From assembly GCA_028874215.1 (NCBI GenBank), contig JAPPLF010000093.1, positions 44,370 to 108,369 on the forward strand: 64,000 nucleotides of DNA. Direction: 5' to 3'. The translations under genes were made by a program, and so were the position numbers. This DNA is from Acidobacteriota bacterium. Lineage in GTDB: Bacteria > Acidobacteriota > UBA6911 > RPQK01 > JAJDTT01. The notes below the pieces were generated by a model. That model did not search any database and had not been told where the DNA came from. It saw only the letters and a list, made by a program, of their open reading frames with translations. This document shows, piece by piece, positions 10,926-19,059 of this stretch; position 1 is the stretch's first letter, and each line of letters opens with the position of its first letter.

Positions 10926-11726
10926 ATGACTCCGAAATTCCCCCGGGCCAAACGTTCCCTGGGGCAACACTTCCTCCACGACGCCGGCTACTGCCGCCGG
11001 ATAGTCCGGCTGGCGGCGCCGACCGGCCGGGAGACCGTCATCGAAATCGGCCCGGGCACCGGCCAGCTCACTCGGCTCATCCTGGAACGGGCCCGCAATG
11101 TAGTCGCCATCGAGTTCGACCGGGATCTGGCGGACTTTCTGAAACGCAGTCTCAGGCCCGAGTCCCTGTCGCGGCTGACCCTGATCCAATCGGACGTCCT
11201 GGATCTCGATTGGGCCGCCACCTTTCCCGAAGCTCCCGTCAAGCTGGTGGCCAACCTTCCCTATAATATCGCCACCGCCGTACTCACAAAGATGATTCCT
11301 TTCGGCCATCGGTTTCACAGCTTCACTTTCATGGTCCAGAAGGAGGTCGCCGAGCGCATTCTGGCCCGGCCCGGTTCCAAGAGCTACGGCTATCTCACGC
11401 TGGTGCTCCAACACCGCTTTTCCCGGATTCGCGGCTTCGACGTGCCGGCCGGCGCTTTTGCCCCTCCACCCGAGGTCCGCTCCCACGCCATGCAGTTGAT
11501 CCCCCGCCCACGGCCGGCCCACCTCCCGTGCCACGACCGGTTCCTGCGGCTGATCCGGACCGGATTCCGCCAGCGCAGGAAGACACTCAGAAACAATCTC
11601 CGGAGCGTGTTCGGACCCTGGAAGGGGCGCCTGGAACCGGCTTTCGAAGACGCCGGAATCGAACCCCGTCAGAGGGCGGAGGAGGTGTCTTTGGAACAGT
11701 TTGTGTGTCTGGCACGCATGCTATAG
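10926..11726 (+). CDS. rsmA: 16S rRNA dimethyladenosine transferase (KsgA/RsmA)
   Basis: It dimethylates two adjacent adenines near the 3' end of 16S rRNA during small-subunit maturation. Motifs are LGQHFLHD at the N-terminus, the SAM-binding VIEIGPGTGQLT and the catalytic NLPYNIATAVL. ATG 10926 gives MTPKFPRAKRSLGQHF and a normal length of 266. The upstream in-frame TTG at 10818 would add 36 residues with no family resemblance. It ends ten bases before the RNase J start. Confidence 0.95.
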   Translation: MTPKFPRAKRSLGQHFLHDAGYCRRIVRLAAPTGRETVIEIGPGTGQLTRLILERARNVVAIEFDRDLADFLKRSLRPESLSRLTLIQSDVLDLDWAATFPEAPVKLVANLPYNIATAVLTKMIPFGHRFHSFTFMVQKEVAERILARPGSKSYGYLTLVLQHRFSRIRGFDVPAGAFAPPPEVRSHAMQLIPRPRPAHLPCHDRFLRLIRTGFRQRRKTLRNNLRSVFGPWKGRLEPAFEDAGIEPRQRAEEVSLEQFVCLARML

Positions 11727-11727
11727 T
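11722..11727 (+). promoter_or_regulatory. Candidate -10 element (TATAGT) close to the RNase J start
   Basis: TATAGT lies across the rsmA stop codon and ends 9 bases before ATG 11737. If used, the transcript would start at or within a few bases of the start codon. No convincing -35 at 17-bp spacing. Confidence 0.35.
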
Positions 11728-11736
11728 TGGCCGCCA

Positions 11737-13404
11737 ATGAGCGGTCGTTTGGAAGTCATCCCCCTGGGAGGGCTGGGCGAATTCGGGATGAACTGTGCCG
11801 CCCTCCGGGCCGGAGACGACCTGATACTGGTCGATGCCGGAATGATGATTCCAGGCCGTCGCCCGGTGACCAGCCTGGGCGTGGATCTGATGGTCCCCGA
11901 CATCAGCTTCCTCCTGGAAAACCGGAGCCAGTTGCGGGGCATCGTGTTGACCCACGGCCACGAGGACCACGCCGGGGGAGTCTCCTACATCATCGATCAG
12001 CTTCAGGTCCCGGTCTACGCCAACCGGCTGACCTTGGGCCTGGTTTCGTCCCGGCTAAGGGAGCGAGGACTGGACAAAGAGGCGGACCTTCGATCGCTGG
12101 AAGCCGATCGTCCCGTGGACCTGGGGGTCTTCCGGGTGGAACCCCTCCGGGTCACCCATTCCTTTCCCGAAAGCTTTTGTTTTGCGATTCGGACTCCCGC
12201 GGGCCGGATTGTCTGGACCGGAGACTTCAAGTTCGACCAGACCCCCATCGACGGCCACAGGAGCAACTTGGCGCGACTCGCCGAATTGGGGCAAGAGGGT
12301 GTTCTGGCGCTCTTTTCGGACAGCACCAACGCGGATGTCCCGGGTCTTTCTCCTTCCGAGTCTTCCGTTTACGAGCCCCTGGAAAACCTGTTTCGCCAGG
12401 CCGACGGCAAGATCATCCTGGCCACCTTCGCCAGCAGCATGCACCGGATCCAAATCGTCCTGGACCTGGCCCGCGAGGTGGGGCGCAAGGTGGTTCCCTT
12501 GGGGAGGAGCATGGTCTCCAACATCCGCCTGGCATCCCGGCTGGGATATCTGAGGACCGATTCCGAAGTCTTGGGGTCGCGGGACGATCTGGCGCGGATT
12601 CCGTCGGAACGCCTCGTCGTCCTGGCCAGCGGCACCCAGGGAGAGCCCATGTCGGCCATGAGCCGGTTGGCCGTGGACCAGGTTTCCCAGGTTCGAATCG
12701 AGCCCGGCGATCTCGTCCTCCTTTCGTCCCGCATCATCCCCGGAAACGAGAAGGCCATCGGCCGGATGATCAGCAACTTCTACCGCAGAGGAGCCCGCGT
12801 GCTGGACTCCCGCCATGAGCCGATCCACGCTTCCGGACACGGTTACCGGGAAGACCTCAAGCTCATGATCGACCTGACGCGGCCCCGGTTCTTCATTCCC
12901 ATCCATGGCGAATTCCGCCAGTTGGCGGCCCACGCCAGCCTGGCCCGGCGCCAGGGGATCCCCCCGGACCGGGTCCATCTCCTGGAATCCGGAGAAGTCC
13001 TGGGCCTGGGTCCCGACAAGGCCGAGATCCTGGGCCGGGTGAGGGCAGGACGCCGCTTTATCGATGAGGGCATCCGGCGGCAGGTGGATCGGGACCTCCT
13101 CAGAGACCGCCGTTTTCTGGCCACCGACGGGGTACTTGTGGTGGGACTTCGGCTGGACCGGGTGAGCTGGGAACTCATCGGGGAGCCGGAGTTGATATCC
13201 CGTGGATTCGTTCAACCGGAGGATTCCGAGGACCTGATGCGGGAAACCCGGGCCCGGATCCGCCGTCTCGTGTCCGAAACCGGCGCCAACGGGAAACGGG
13301 ACGAAGGCCTGCTGGAAGAGATGCTGCAGACCGGGTTGAAGCGTTTCCTGCGCAAACGCACGAGGAAGAGGCCCTTGATCGTCCCGATGATGCTGGCCCT
13401 GTAG
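11737..13404 (+). CDS. rnj: Ribonuclease J
   Basis: It is a zinc-dependent metallo-beta-lactamase/beta-CASP nuclease with endo- and 5'-exonuclease activity in rRNA and mRNA processing. It shows the metal motif LTHGHEDHAGG, a further ligand region in VWTGDFKFDQTP, the beta-CASP motif ASGTQGEPMSAMSRLA, the motif HASGHG and a C-terminal domain. ATG 11737 gives MSGRLEVIPLGGLGEFGMN, the family's normal N-terminus, and 555 residues. The pairing with rsmA suggests an RNA-maturation unit. Confidence 0.95.
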   Translation: MSGRLEVIPLGGLGEFGMNCAALRAGDDLILVDAGMMIPGRRPVTSLGVDLMVPDISFLLENRSQLRGIVLTHGHEDHAGGVSYIIDQLQVPVYANRLTLGLVSSRLRERGLDKEADLRSLEADRPVDLGVFRVEPLRVTHSFPESFCFAIRTPAGRIVWTGDFKFDQTPIDGHRSNLARLAELGQEGVLALFSDSTNADVPGLSPSESSVYEPLENLFRQADGKIILATFASSMHRIQIVLDLAREVGRKVVPLGRSMVSNIRLASRLGYLRTDSEVLGSRDDLARIPSERLVVLASGTQGEPMSAMSRLAVDQVSQVRIEPGDLVLLSSRIIPGNEKAIGRMISNFYRRGARVLDSRHEPIHASGHGYREDLKLMIDLTRPRFFIPIHGEFRQLAAHASLARRQGIPPDRVHLLESGEVLGLGPDKAEILGRVRAGRRFIDEGIRRQVDRDLLRDRRFLATDGVLVVGLRLDRVSWELIGEPELISRGFVQPEDSEDLMRETRARIRRLVSETGANGKRDEGLLEEMLQTGLKRFLRKRTRKRPLIVPMMLAL

Positions 13405-13436
13405 CCAGGACGCATCGATCATCGGAAGGAGTCGAC

Positions 13437-15773
13437 ATGAGCATCCAGGCCTACCAGCGCATTTCGGAATTGTTGGGACTCTCCCTCCTGTTCGGCTCCG
13501 CCCTGCTGACCCTGTCCCTCGTGAGCTACGATCCCACCGACGCCTCATACAGCGTCGCCTCGTCCAGCCGGATCTACTCCAATCTGGCGGGCAAGATCGG
13601 CGCCTTGAGCTCGGACGTTCTGTACCAACTGCTCGGTTGGTCGGCCCTTTGCGTGCCCATTCCGTTTTTGCTCCTGGGATACCGGTGGCTTCGGAGACGG
13701 CGTCTGGAAGACCCCTTCCTGAAGCTGTTTTGCGTCGTATCCGGCCTGATCGCCTTGAGCGCGGCCTTCTCCATCGTTCCCCTGCCCATCCGTCCGGATG
13801 TGAATTTTGCCCCCGGCGGGATCCTGGGAGTGATGCTGGCGCATTACCTCACCTCCGTGCTGAACGCTCCCGGAGCCCTGCTCGTCCTGGCCACAGCCCT
13901 GATTCTATCTCTGGTCGCCGGCACCACTTTTTCCGTGAACCGGTTCCTGGGCTGGATCGGCAACCGCAACTGGAACCTCTTGCGGAACGCCTGGGCGCAC
14001 TATTCCGATTGGACTCATAGCCGGCGCCAAAAAAAGGAAGCGGCGACCTGGAGCGAAAAGACGGAATCTCAAGTGGCGCAACCGATGCCGCGGAGGATGA
14101 CCTGGGACGGGGTCAAGCCCGAAGATGCGCCTCCTCCCGAGAACATTCCGGAAACTATTGCGCGATCCGTTTCACAGACCGTCCCAACGACCATCCCGCA
14201 GGCCATTCCGGCCGCTTTGCCCGAGGTCGAACCGGAGTCCGGACCGGAGGCCGAAGCCTTCGCGGTGCCGGTGGCGGCGGCTCCGGCGGAATCGACTCCG
14301 GTCGACCGGCCCAGGCAGGACGCGGCTTCCACCTACACGCTCCCTCCTCTGGATTACCTGGAGGAGAACCTGATCAGGCCGGAGATCGACGAGGCCGACC
14401 TCATACAAAGAGCCCATATCCTGGCGACCAAGTGCGCCGAGTTCGGGGTCTTGGGCCAAGTGTTGCAGATTCATCCCGGGCCGGTGGTCACGACCTTCGA
14501 ATTCAAGCCGGATCCGGGCATCAAGTACAGCCGCGTCACCAATCTTTCGGACGATCTCTGTCTGGCTCTGAAGGCCGAGTCGGTCCGCATCGAACGGATC
14601 TCCGGCAAGAACACCGTCGGCATCGAAGTCCCGAACTCGGATCGCCAGATCATCCATTTGAGAGAGATCCTCTCGTCCGGCAGCTTCCACCAGATGCAAT
14701 CCCCTCTGGCTCTGGGACTCGGGAAAACCATCCATGGCGCCAACTACGTGGCGGACCTTTCGCGAATGCCGCATCTTCTCATTGCCGGGGCCACCGGATC
14801 GGGGAAGAGCGTGGCCCTGAACTGCATCGTCTGCTCCATCCTCTACAAGGCCGGCCCGGACGAAGTCCGATTCATCATGATCGATCCGAAACGGCTCGAG
14901 CTGGGCCTGTACGCCGACATTCCACACTTGATGGCGCCGATCGTCACGGACCCGAAGCAGGCGGCCAACGCCTTGAACTGGGCCGTGGGAGAGATGGAGA
15001 AACGGTACCGGACGCTGGCGCACGCCGGGGTTCGCGACATTGGGGAATACAACAAGTTGGTGACCGAAGATCCGGGCCAGTCGAAAGAGGGTCCCCTTCC
15101 CTACGTCGTCGTCATCGTCGACGAGTTGGCCGACCTCATGCTCACCACGGGCAAAGAGGTGGAAACCGCCGTCACTCGACTCGCCCAAATGGCCAGGGCC
15201 ATCGGGATCCACTTGATTCTCGCCACGCAGCGCCCGTCGGTGGACGTCATCACCGGCCTGATCAAAGCCAATTTCCCCAGCCGGATCTCCTTCCGGGTCT
15301 CCTCCAAGATCGACTCCCGGACCATCCTGGACGGCAACGGCGCGGAGCAGTTGCTGGGCATGGGAGACATGCTGGTGCTGTCTCCCGGAACCTCACGGTT
15401 GGTTCGCTCCCACGGGGCCTGGGTGAGCGTGAAGGAAATCAATCGCCTGACCTCCTACATCAAGGACCAGGGCAATCCCGACTACCGCGAGGAAATCCTC
15501 GCCGGCGACGAGGATGAGAACGAACCCGGAGCGGTCGGCGGCGTCTCGCCCGCGGAAGACAGCCTGTTCGATGAGGCCGCCCGGTTGGTGGTGGCGACCG
15601 GCAAGGCATCCACTTCCCTCCTGCAGCGAAGGCTCAGAATCGGATACGGACGCGCCGCCAGGCTCTTGGACATCATGGAGCACGAGGGCATCATCAGTCC
15701 CCCCGACGGAAGCAAGGCCCGCGACATTCTGGTGGCGCCCGACTACTTCGAAGAAGTGGACAGCCGGGATTGA
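13437..15773 (+). CDS. ftsK: DNA translocase FtsK/SpoIIIE
   Basis: The protein pumps chromosome ends through the division septum. Its N-terminal quarter has about four transmembrane helices (about residues 15-35, 60-80, 95-115 and 140-165). A proline/alanine-rich linker follows (about 190-300). The motor has Walker A GATGSGKSV near residue 451 and Walker B VVVIVDELADLML near residue 557, and the conserved LATQRPSVDVITG. It ends with a winged-helix gamma domain (TSLLQRRLRIGYGRAARLLD) that reads KOPS sequences. At 778 residues it is complete. It follows RNase J by 32 bases on the same strand. Confidence 0.96.
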   Translation: MSIQAYQRISELLGLSLLFGSALLTLSLVSYDPTDASYSVASSSRIYSNLAGKIGALSSDVLYQLLGWSALCVPIPFLLLGYRWLRRRRLEDPFLKLFCVVSGLIALSAAFSIVPLPIRPDVNFAPGGILGVMLAHYLTSVLNAPGALLVLATALILSLVAGTTFSVNRFLGWIGNRNWNLLRNAWAHYSDWTHSRRQKKEAATWSEKTESQVAQPMPRRMTWDGVKPEDAPPPENIPETIARSVSQTVPTTIPQAIPAALPEVEPESGPEAEAFAVPVAAAPAESTPVDRPRQDAASTYTLPPLDYLEENLIRPEIDEADLIQRAHILATKCAEFGVLGQVLQIHPGPVVTTFEFKPDPGIKYSRVTNLSDDLCLALKAESVRIERISGKNTVGIEVPNSDRQIIHLREILSSGSFHQMQSPLALGLGKTIHGANYVADLSRMPHLLIAGATGSGKSVALNCIVCSILYKAGPDEVRFIMIDPKRLELGLYADIPHLMAPIVTDPKQAANALNWAVGEMEKRYRTLAHAGVRDIGEYNKLVTEDPGQSKEGPLPYVVVIVDELADLMLTTGKEVETAVTRLAQMARAIGIHLILATQRPSVDVITGLIKANFPSRISFRVSSKIDSRTILDGNGAEQLLGMGDMLVLSPGTSRLVRSHGAWVSVKEINRLTSYIKDQGNPDYREEILAGDEDENEPGAVGGVSPAEDSLFDEAARLVVATGKASTSLLQRRLRIGYGRAARLLDIMEHEGIISPPDGSKARDILVAPDYFEEVDSRD

Positions 15774-15834
15774 CAGTCCGTGGTGAAAGTCCCGCTTTTG
15801 GCCCGGCACCCTCCCTTTAAAGAAATAGGAGGAA

Positions 15835-15853
15835 GGGCGATTTCCAATCGCCC
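15835..15853. repeat. TTTCC-loop hairpin (cluster 3)
   Basis: Arms GGGCGAT (15835-15841) and ATCGCCC (15847-15853) enclose TTCCA. The hairpin sits about 60 bp after ftsK. The rest of the 197-bp gap holds a candidate promoter for the next gene. Confidence 0.7.
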
Positions 15854-15953
15854 ATTCTTCGTTACCGGTCACTCCGGAGTTCGGCGGATAGGATACCGCC
15901 GTTCCTCTCCCCCTCCCTCCCCGGGGTCACTTTTACTTTTTAAACGTATGCCA

Positions 15954-15959
15954 TAGAAT
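15954..15959 (+). promoter_or_regulatory. Candidate -10 (TAGAAT) upstream of a VWFA gene
   Basis: TAGAAT is preceded at 16 bp by TTTACT (15932-15937), a partial match to a sigma-70 -35. Its end is only 11 bases before ATG 15971, implying a leader of a few bases at most. Confidence 0.4.
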
Positions 15960-15970
15960 GGTTTCAGTAC

Positions 15971-16864
15971 ATGGGTAGATTTCTCCCAGCCGCACTCATA
16001 CTGTTGCTGGGGAGTCCCTGGGCAAACGCCAACGAGCGGGACCTGCCTCCCCGGTTCCGGGTGGATGTCGACATGGTGGCCCTTAGGGTCACCGTGACCG
16101 ATCCCCTGAACCGTTATGTGATCGGCCTCGAACCCGAGCACTTCCGAGTCTTCGAACGCAAGGTCGAGCAGTCCATCATCCACTTCTCCGTCGACAAGGC
16201 GCCCATCAGCGTCGGCATCATCCTGGACCGAAGCGGGTCCATGGGCGACAACATGATGAGTGCGCGCAACTCCGTAGTCCGCTTCCTGAAGCAGGGCAAC
16301 CGCCAGGACGAGTATTTCCTGATCACCTTCAACGACCGGACCTCGGTGGTCCAGGACTTCACCGCGCAGAGCGAGAACGTCCAGAATCAGGTCACCATCT
16401 CGAACCCCAAAGGCCGGACCGCTCTCTACGACGCCATCTATCTGGGCTTGGAAAAGATTCGCGCGGCGCGCCACGACAAGAAAGCTCTGATCGTGATCAC
16501 GGACGGGGAAGACAACAGCAGCCGATACACCTTCAGCGAGTTGAAACAATACGTCAAGGAATCGGATGTCCAACTCTACGTGATCGGGGAACGGGGCCGG
16601 CTGCCCTATGGCCGGGACATCATCGCCGAGATCATCAGCCTGACCGGCGGCCGGGCTTTCTTTCCCAACAACTTCAAGCAGTTGGACTACTTCGTGGATC
16701 TGATCCACACCGAGCTTCGTAATCAGTACCTGTTGGGCTACGTCCCCACGGACCGAACCTTCAACGGTAAATGGCGGAAGATCAAGGTCAAGCTGGATCC
16801 CCCCGAAGGACTGCCCAGGTTGATCGTCCGCGCCAAGAAGGGTTATTTCGCTCCCAACAAGTAA
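15971..16864 (+). CDS. Secreted VWFA-related acidobacterial protein (copy 1)
   Basis: The 297-residue protein has a signal peptide (residues 1-20, ending ANA), then a beta-rich N-terminal strand block (FRVDVDMVALRVTVTDPLNRYV) typical of this family. A von Willebrand A domain follows with an intact metal-ion site: DRSGSMG, then the threonine in GRTALYDAIYLGLEKI and the aspartate in ITDGEDNSS. The C-terminal block ELRNQYLLGYVPTDRTFNGKWRKI ends in a GYFAPNK tail. Such proteins are abundant in Acidobacteria and presumably mediate metal-dependent binding in the envelope; their ligands are unknown. A second copy starts 26 bases downstream, giving a tandem pair. Confidence 0.88.
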   Translation: MGRFLPAALILLLGSPWANANERDLPPRFRVDVDMVALRVTVTDPLNRYVIGLEPEHFRVFERKVEQSIIHFSVDKAPISVGIILDRSGSMGDNMMSARNSVVRFLKQGNRQDEYFLITFNDRTSVVQDFTAQSENVQNQVTISNPKGRTALYDAIYLGLEKIRAARHDKKALIVITDGEDNSSRYTFSELKQYVKESDVQLYVIGERGRLPYGRDIIAEIISLTGGRAFFPNNFKQLDYFVDLIHTELRNQYLLGYVPTDRTFNGKWRKIKVKLDPPEGLPRLIVRAKKGYFAPNK

Positions 16865-16890
16865 CCGTCTGCGGGGTCCGGGTCACCGCC

Positions 16891-17868
16891 ATGTTCCTTT
16901 CCACTTCGATCAGGGCCGCTCTGGCCGGCCTTCTCTTTCTGAACCCGGCTCTTGCGGCACAATCATCGGGCGGCACGGACGCCGGACGGGACCGCCCCTT
17001 TTTCCGCACCGAAGTCGACCAAGTCGTCCTTTACGCCGCCGTTTATGACGAAGACGGCGAACTGGTTTCGGGCCTGACCTCGGAGGACTTCGTCGTTTTG
17101 GAAGATGGAGCCGAGGTGGAGATCACCTACTTCGGTCAGGACGACGTTCCCTCCACCAGTGGAATCGTCATGGACAAGAGCGGCAGCATGAGGCCCAAGC
17201 AGGATCTGGCCCACCGGGCGACGAAGCTGTTTCTTGCCCTGAGCCATCCGGACAATGAACATTTCCTGATCATGTTCGACGACGACGTGAATCTGGAAGA
17301 GGACTTCACCCGGGACCCGGAGGATATCCGGGACATGCTGGACAACACTGTCGTCGGCGGGGGAACCGCCCTCTACGACGCCATTTATCTCGGTCTCGAA
17401 AAGGCGCAGAACGGGTCCGAAGCCAAGAAGGTGGTCACCGTGTTCACCGACGGCGAGGACAAGGACAGCTACTACCGGCATGAAGAGCTTTTGGAGAAGA
17501 TCGCCCGGTCCAACGAAGTCCAGCTCTACGTGGTGGCCCTGCTGGACCAGTCGTTGAGCCGGGACCGGGGCTTCTTCGGCGTGTTCAAATCCCAGTACGA
17601 CAAGCTGAGGGCTACGGTCGATGCGATTTCGGGACAGAGCGGAGCCAAGGTCTACTTTCCCGAGGAGCTTTACGAGCTCAATGACGTCTTTCGACGAATC
17701 GCCAGCGAGCTCAGGAACCAATACCGGATCGCTTACATCACCCCCAATTCGTTGACCAACGGCGGTTGGCGGACCATTGAGGTCCAACTCCGAAACCCCG
17801 GAGAAAAAAAGTTGACGATTCAGGCAAAGAAGGGTTACTACGGCGGCCCGGAGAAGGCCGGGGAATGA
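16891..17868 (+). CDS. Secreted VWFA-related acidobacterial protein (copy 2)
   Basis: The 325-residue protein begins at ATG 16891, where a signal peptide (MFLSTSIRAALAGLLFLNPALA) starts; the open frame upstream overlaps copy 1 and is not protein-like. It keeps the metal site: DKSGSMRP, GGGTALYDAIYLGLEKA and FTDGEDKDS. The C-terminal block is ELRNQYRIAYITPNSLTNGGW, ending KKGYYGGPEKAGE. The VWFA core is closely similar in layout to copy 1 but clearly diverged, which suggests an old tandem duplication. The two genes are probably co-transcribed. Confidence 0.88.
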   Translation: MFLSTSIRAALAGLLFLNPALAAQSSGGTDAGRDRPFFRTEVDQVVLYAAVYDEDGELVSGLTSEDFVVLEDGAEVEITYFGQDDVPSTSGIVMDKSGSMRPKQDLAHRATKLFLALSHPDNEHFLIMFDDDVNLEEDFTRDPEDIRDMLDNTVVGGGTALYDAIYLGLEKAQNGSEAKKVVTVFTDGEDKDSYYRHEELLEKIARSNEVQLYVVALLDQSLSRDRGFFGVFKSQYDKLRATVDAISGQSGAKVYFPEELYELNDVFRRIASELRNQYRIAYITPNSLTNGGWRTIEVQLRNPGEKKLTIQAKKGYYGGPEKAGE

Positions 17869-17948
17869 CCAACGGGGGGTGGGCATCAAATCGGATGTCA
17901 CCTGTGGTTCGCTATTATTGGAGCATGCTCAAACACCGGCTCCGGAGT

Positions 17949-17977
17949 TTGACTTGAACCGGACCGGCACCTATTCT
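17949..17977 (+). promoter_or_regulatory. Sigma-70-type promoter of ilvE
   Basis: TTGACT (17949-17954) and TATTCT (17972-17977) are separated by exactly 17 bp. ATG follows 8 bases after the -10. The predicted start site falls within about two bases of the ATG, so ilvE mRNA would be leaderless or nearly so. Confidence 0.65.
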
Positions 17978-17985
17978 GAATCGTT

Positions 17986-18930
17986 ATGACCGAGCCCAAG
18001 AGCAGTTTCGTCTGGTACAACGGAAAGCTGGTTCCGTGGGAAAAGGCGACTGTTCACGTCATGTCCCACGCCCTTCACTACGGCACCTCGTGGTTCGAGG
18101 GGATCCGCTGCTACGAGACTCGCCGCGGTCCCGAGATCTTCCATTTCGGGGAGCACGTTCGGCGCCTCTTCAACTCCTGCAAGATCTACCGAACCGATAT
18201 TCCCTTTTCTCGGGCCGAAATCGAGGAAGCGATCCTGGAGACGATCCGGGCAAACTCCCTGCGGGCGTGCTACATCCGGCCGCTGATCTTCCGTGGCTAC
18301 GGAGAATTGGGCGTCAACCCCCTCAAGAATCCCATCGACGTGGTCATCCTGGTCTGGGAATGGGGACGTTATCTGGGAGAGGAAGGCCTGGAACAGGGGG
18401 TCGACGTCTGTGTCTCCAGTTGGGCCAGGGCCGCTCCCAATACCTTTCCGACCCTGGCCAAGGTGGGCGGCAATTACATCAACAGCACCCTGATCAACAT
18501 GGAGGCCACCCTGAAGGGGTACACCGAGGGCATCGCGCTCGACACGAACGGCTTGGTGAGCGAGGGCGCGGGAGAGAACATATTCGTGATTCAGGACGGG
18601 ACGATCTCGACGCCACCGATGGCCAGCGCCATCCTTCCGGGAATCACCCGGGGCGCCGTGATCACGTTGGCCCGGGAACGCGGTTACCCCGTCATTGAAG
18701 AGCAGATATCGCGCGAGCGCCTCTATATCGCCGACGAGGTCTTCCTGACCGGCACGGCAGCAGAGGTCACCCCCGTCCGTTCCGTGGACGGCATCGCCGT
18801 GGGCCCGGGGAGACGGGGACCCGTCACCAGCCGGATTCAGGAAGACTTCTTCGACTACGTCGGAGGCGAGGTGGAGGATCGGCACGGCTGGATGACCAGC
18901 GTCTATCGGGAGGCTCGCGTCGGAGCATAG
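17986..18930 (+). CDS. ilvE: Branched-chain amino acid aminotransferase
   Basis: This PLP-dependent class IV aminotransferase interconverts Leu/Ile/Val with their keto acids. Characteristic blocks are MSHALHYGTSWFEGIRCYET, YIRPLIFRGYGELGV, the lysine region KVGGNYINSTLINMEA, and EGAGENIFVIQDG with the phosphate-binding GITRGAVITLAR. Length (314) matches bacterial IlvE. It has its own promoter just upstream, and a dispersed 50-bp repeat begins straight after its stop codon. Confidence 0.95.
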   Translation: MTEPKSSFVWYNGKLVPWEKATVHVMSHALHYGTSWFEGIRCYETRRGPEIFHFGEHVRRLFNSCKIYRTDIPFSRAEIEEAILETIRANSLRACYIRPLIFRGYGELGVNPLKNPIDVVILVWEWGRYLGEEGLEQGVDVCVSSWARAAPNTFPTLAKVGGNYINSTLINMEATLKGYTEGIALDTNGLVSEGAGENIFVIQDGTISTPPMASAILPGITRGAVITLARERGYPVIEEQISRERLYIADEVFLTGTAAEVTPVRSVDGIAVGPGRRGPVTSRIQEDFFDYVGGEVEDRHGWMTSVYREARVGA

Positions 18931-18980
18931 CCCGCATTTCTCACCAGGGGCGTGACGATCGCGCACGATTTTCGCCCCCG
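18931..18980. repeat. 50-bp dispersed repeat, copy 2, directly after a stop codon
   Basis: It shares TTTCTCACCAGG, GCGTGACGATCGCGCA and GATTTTCGCC, in the same order and spacing (within one base), with 5911-5960. It begins at the base after the ilvE stop. No gene is evident in the 129-bp gap to alaS. Confidence 0.7.
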
Positions 18981-19059
18981 GACCCGGCGGGGGCCGGATG
19001 ATTTCCGAAACGCCTCACCCGTCCCTCCGAACCGCCGCCCTCAACCTGGGAACGCAACC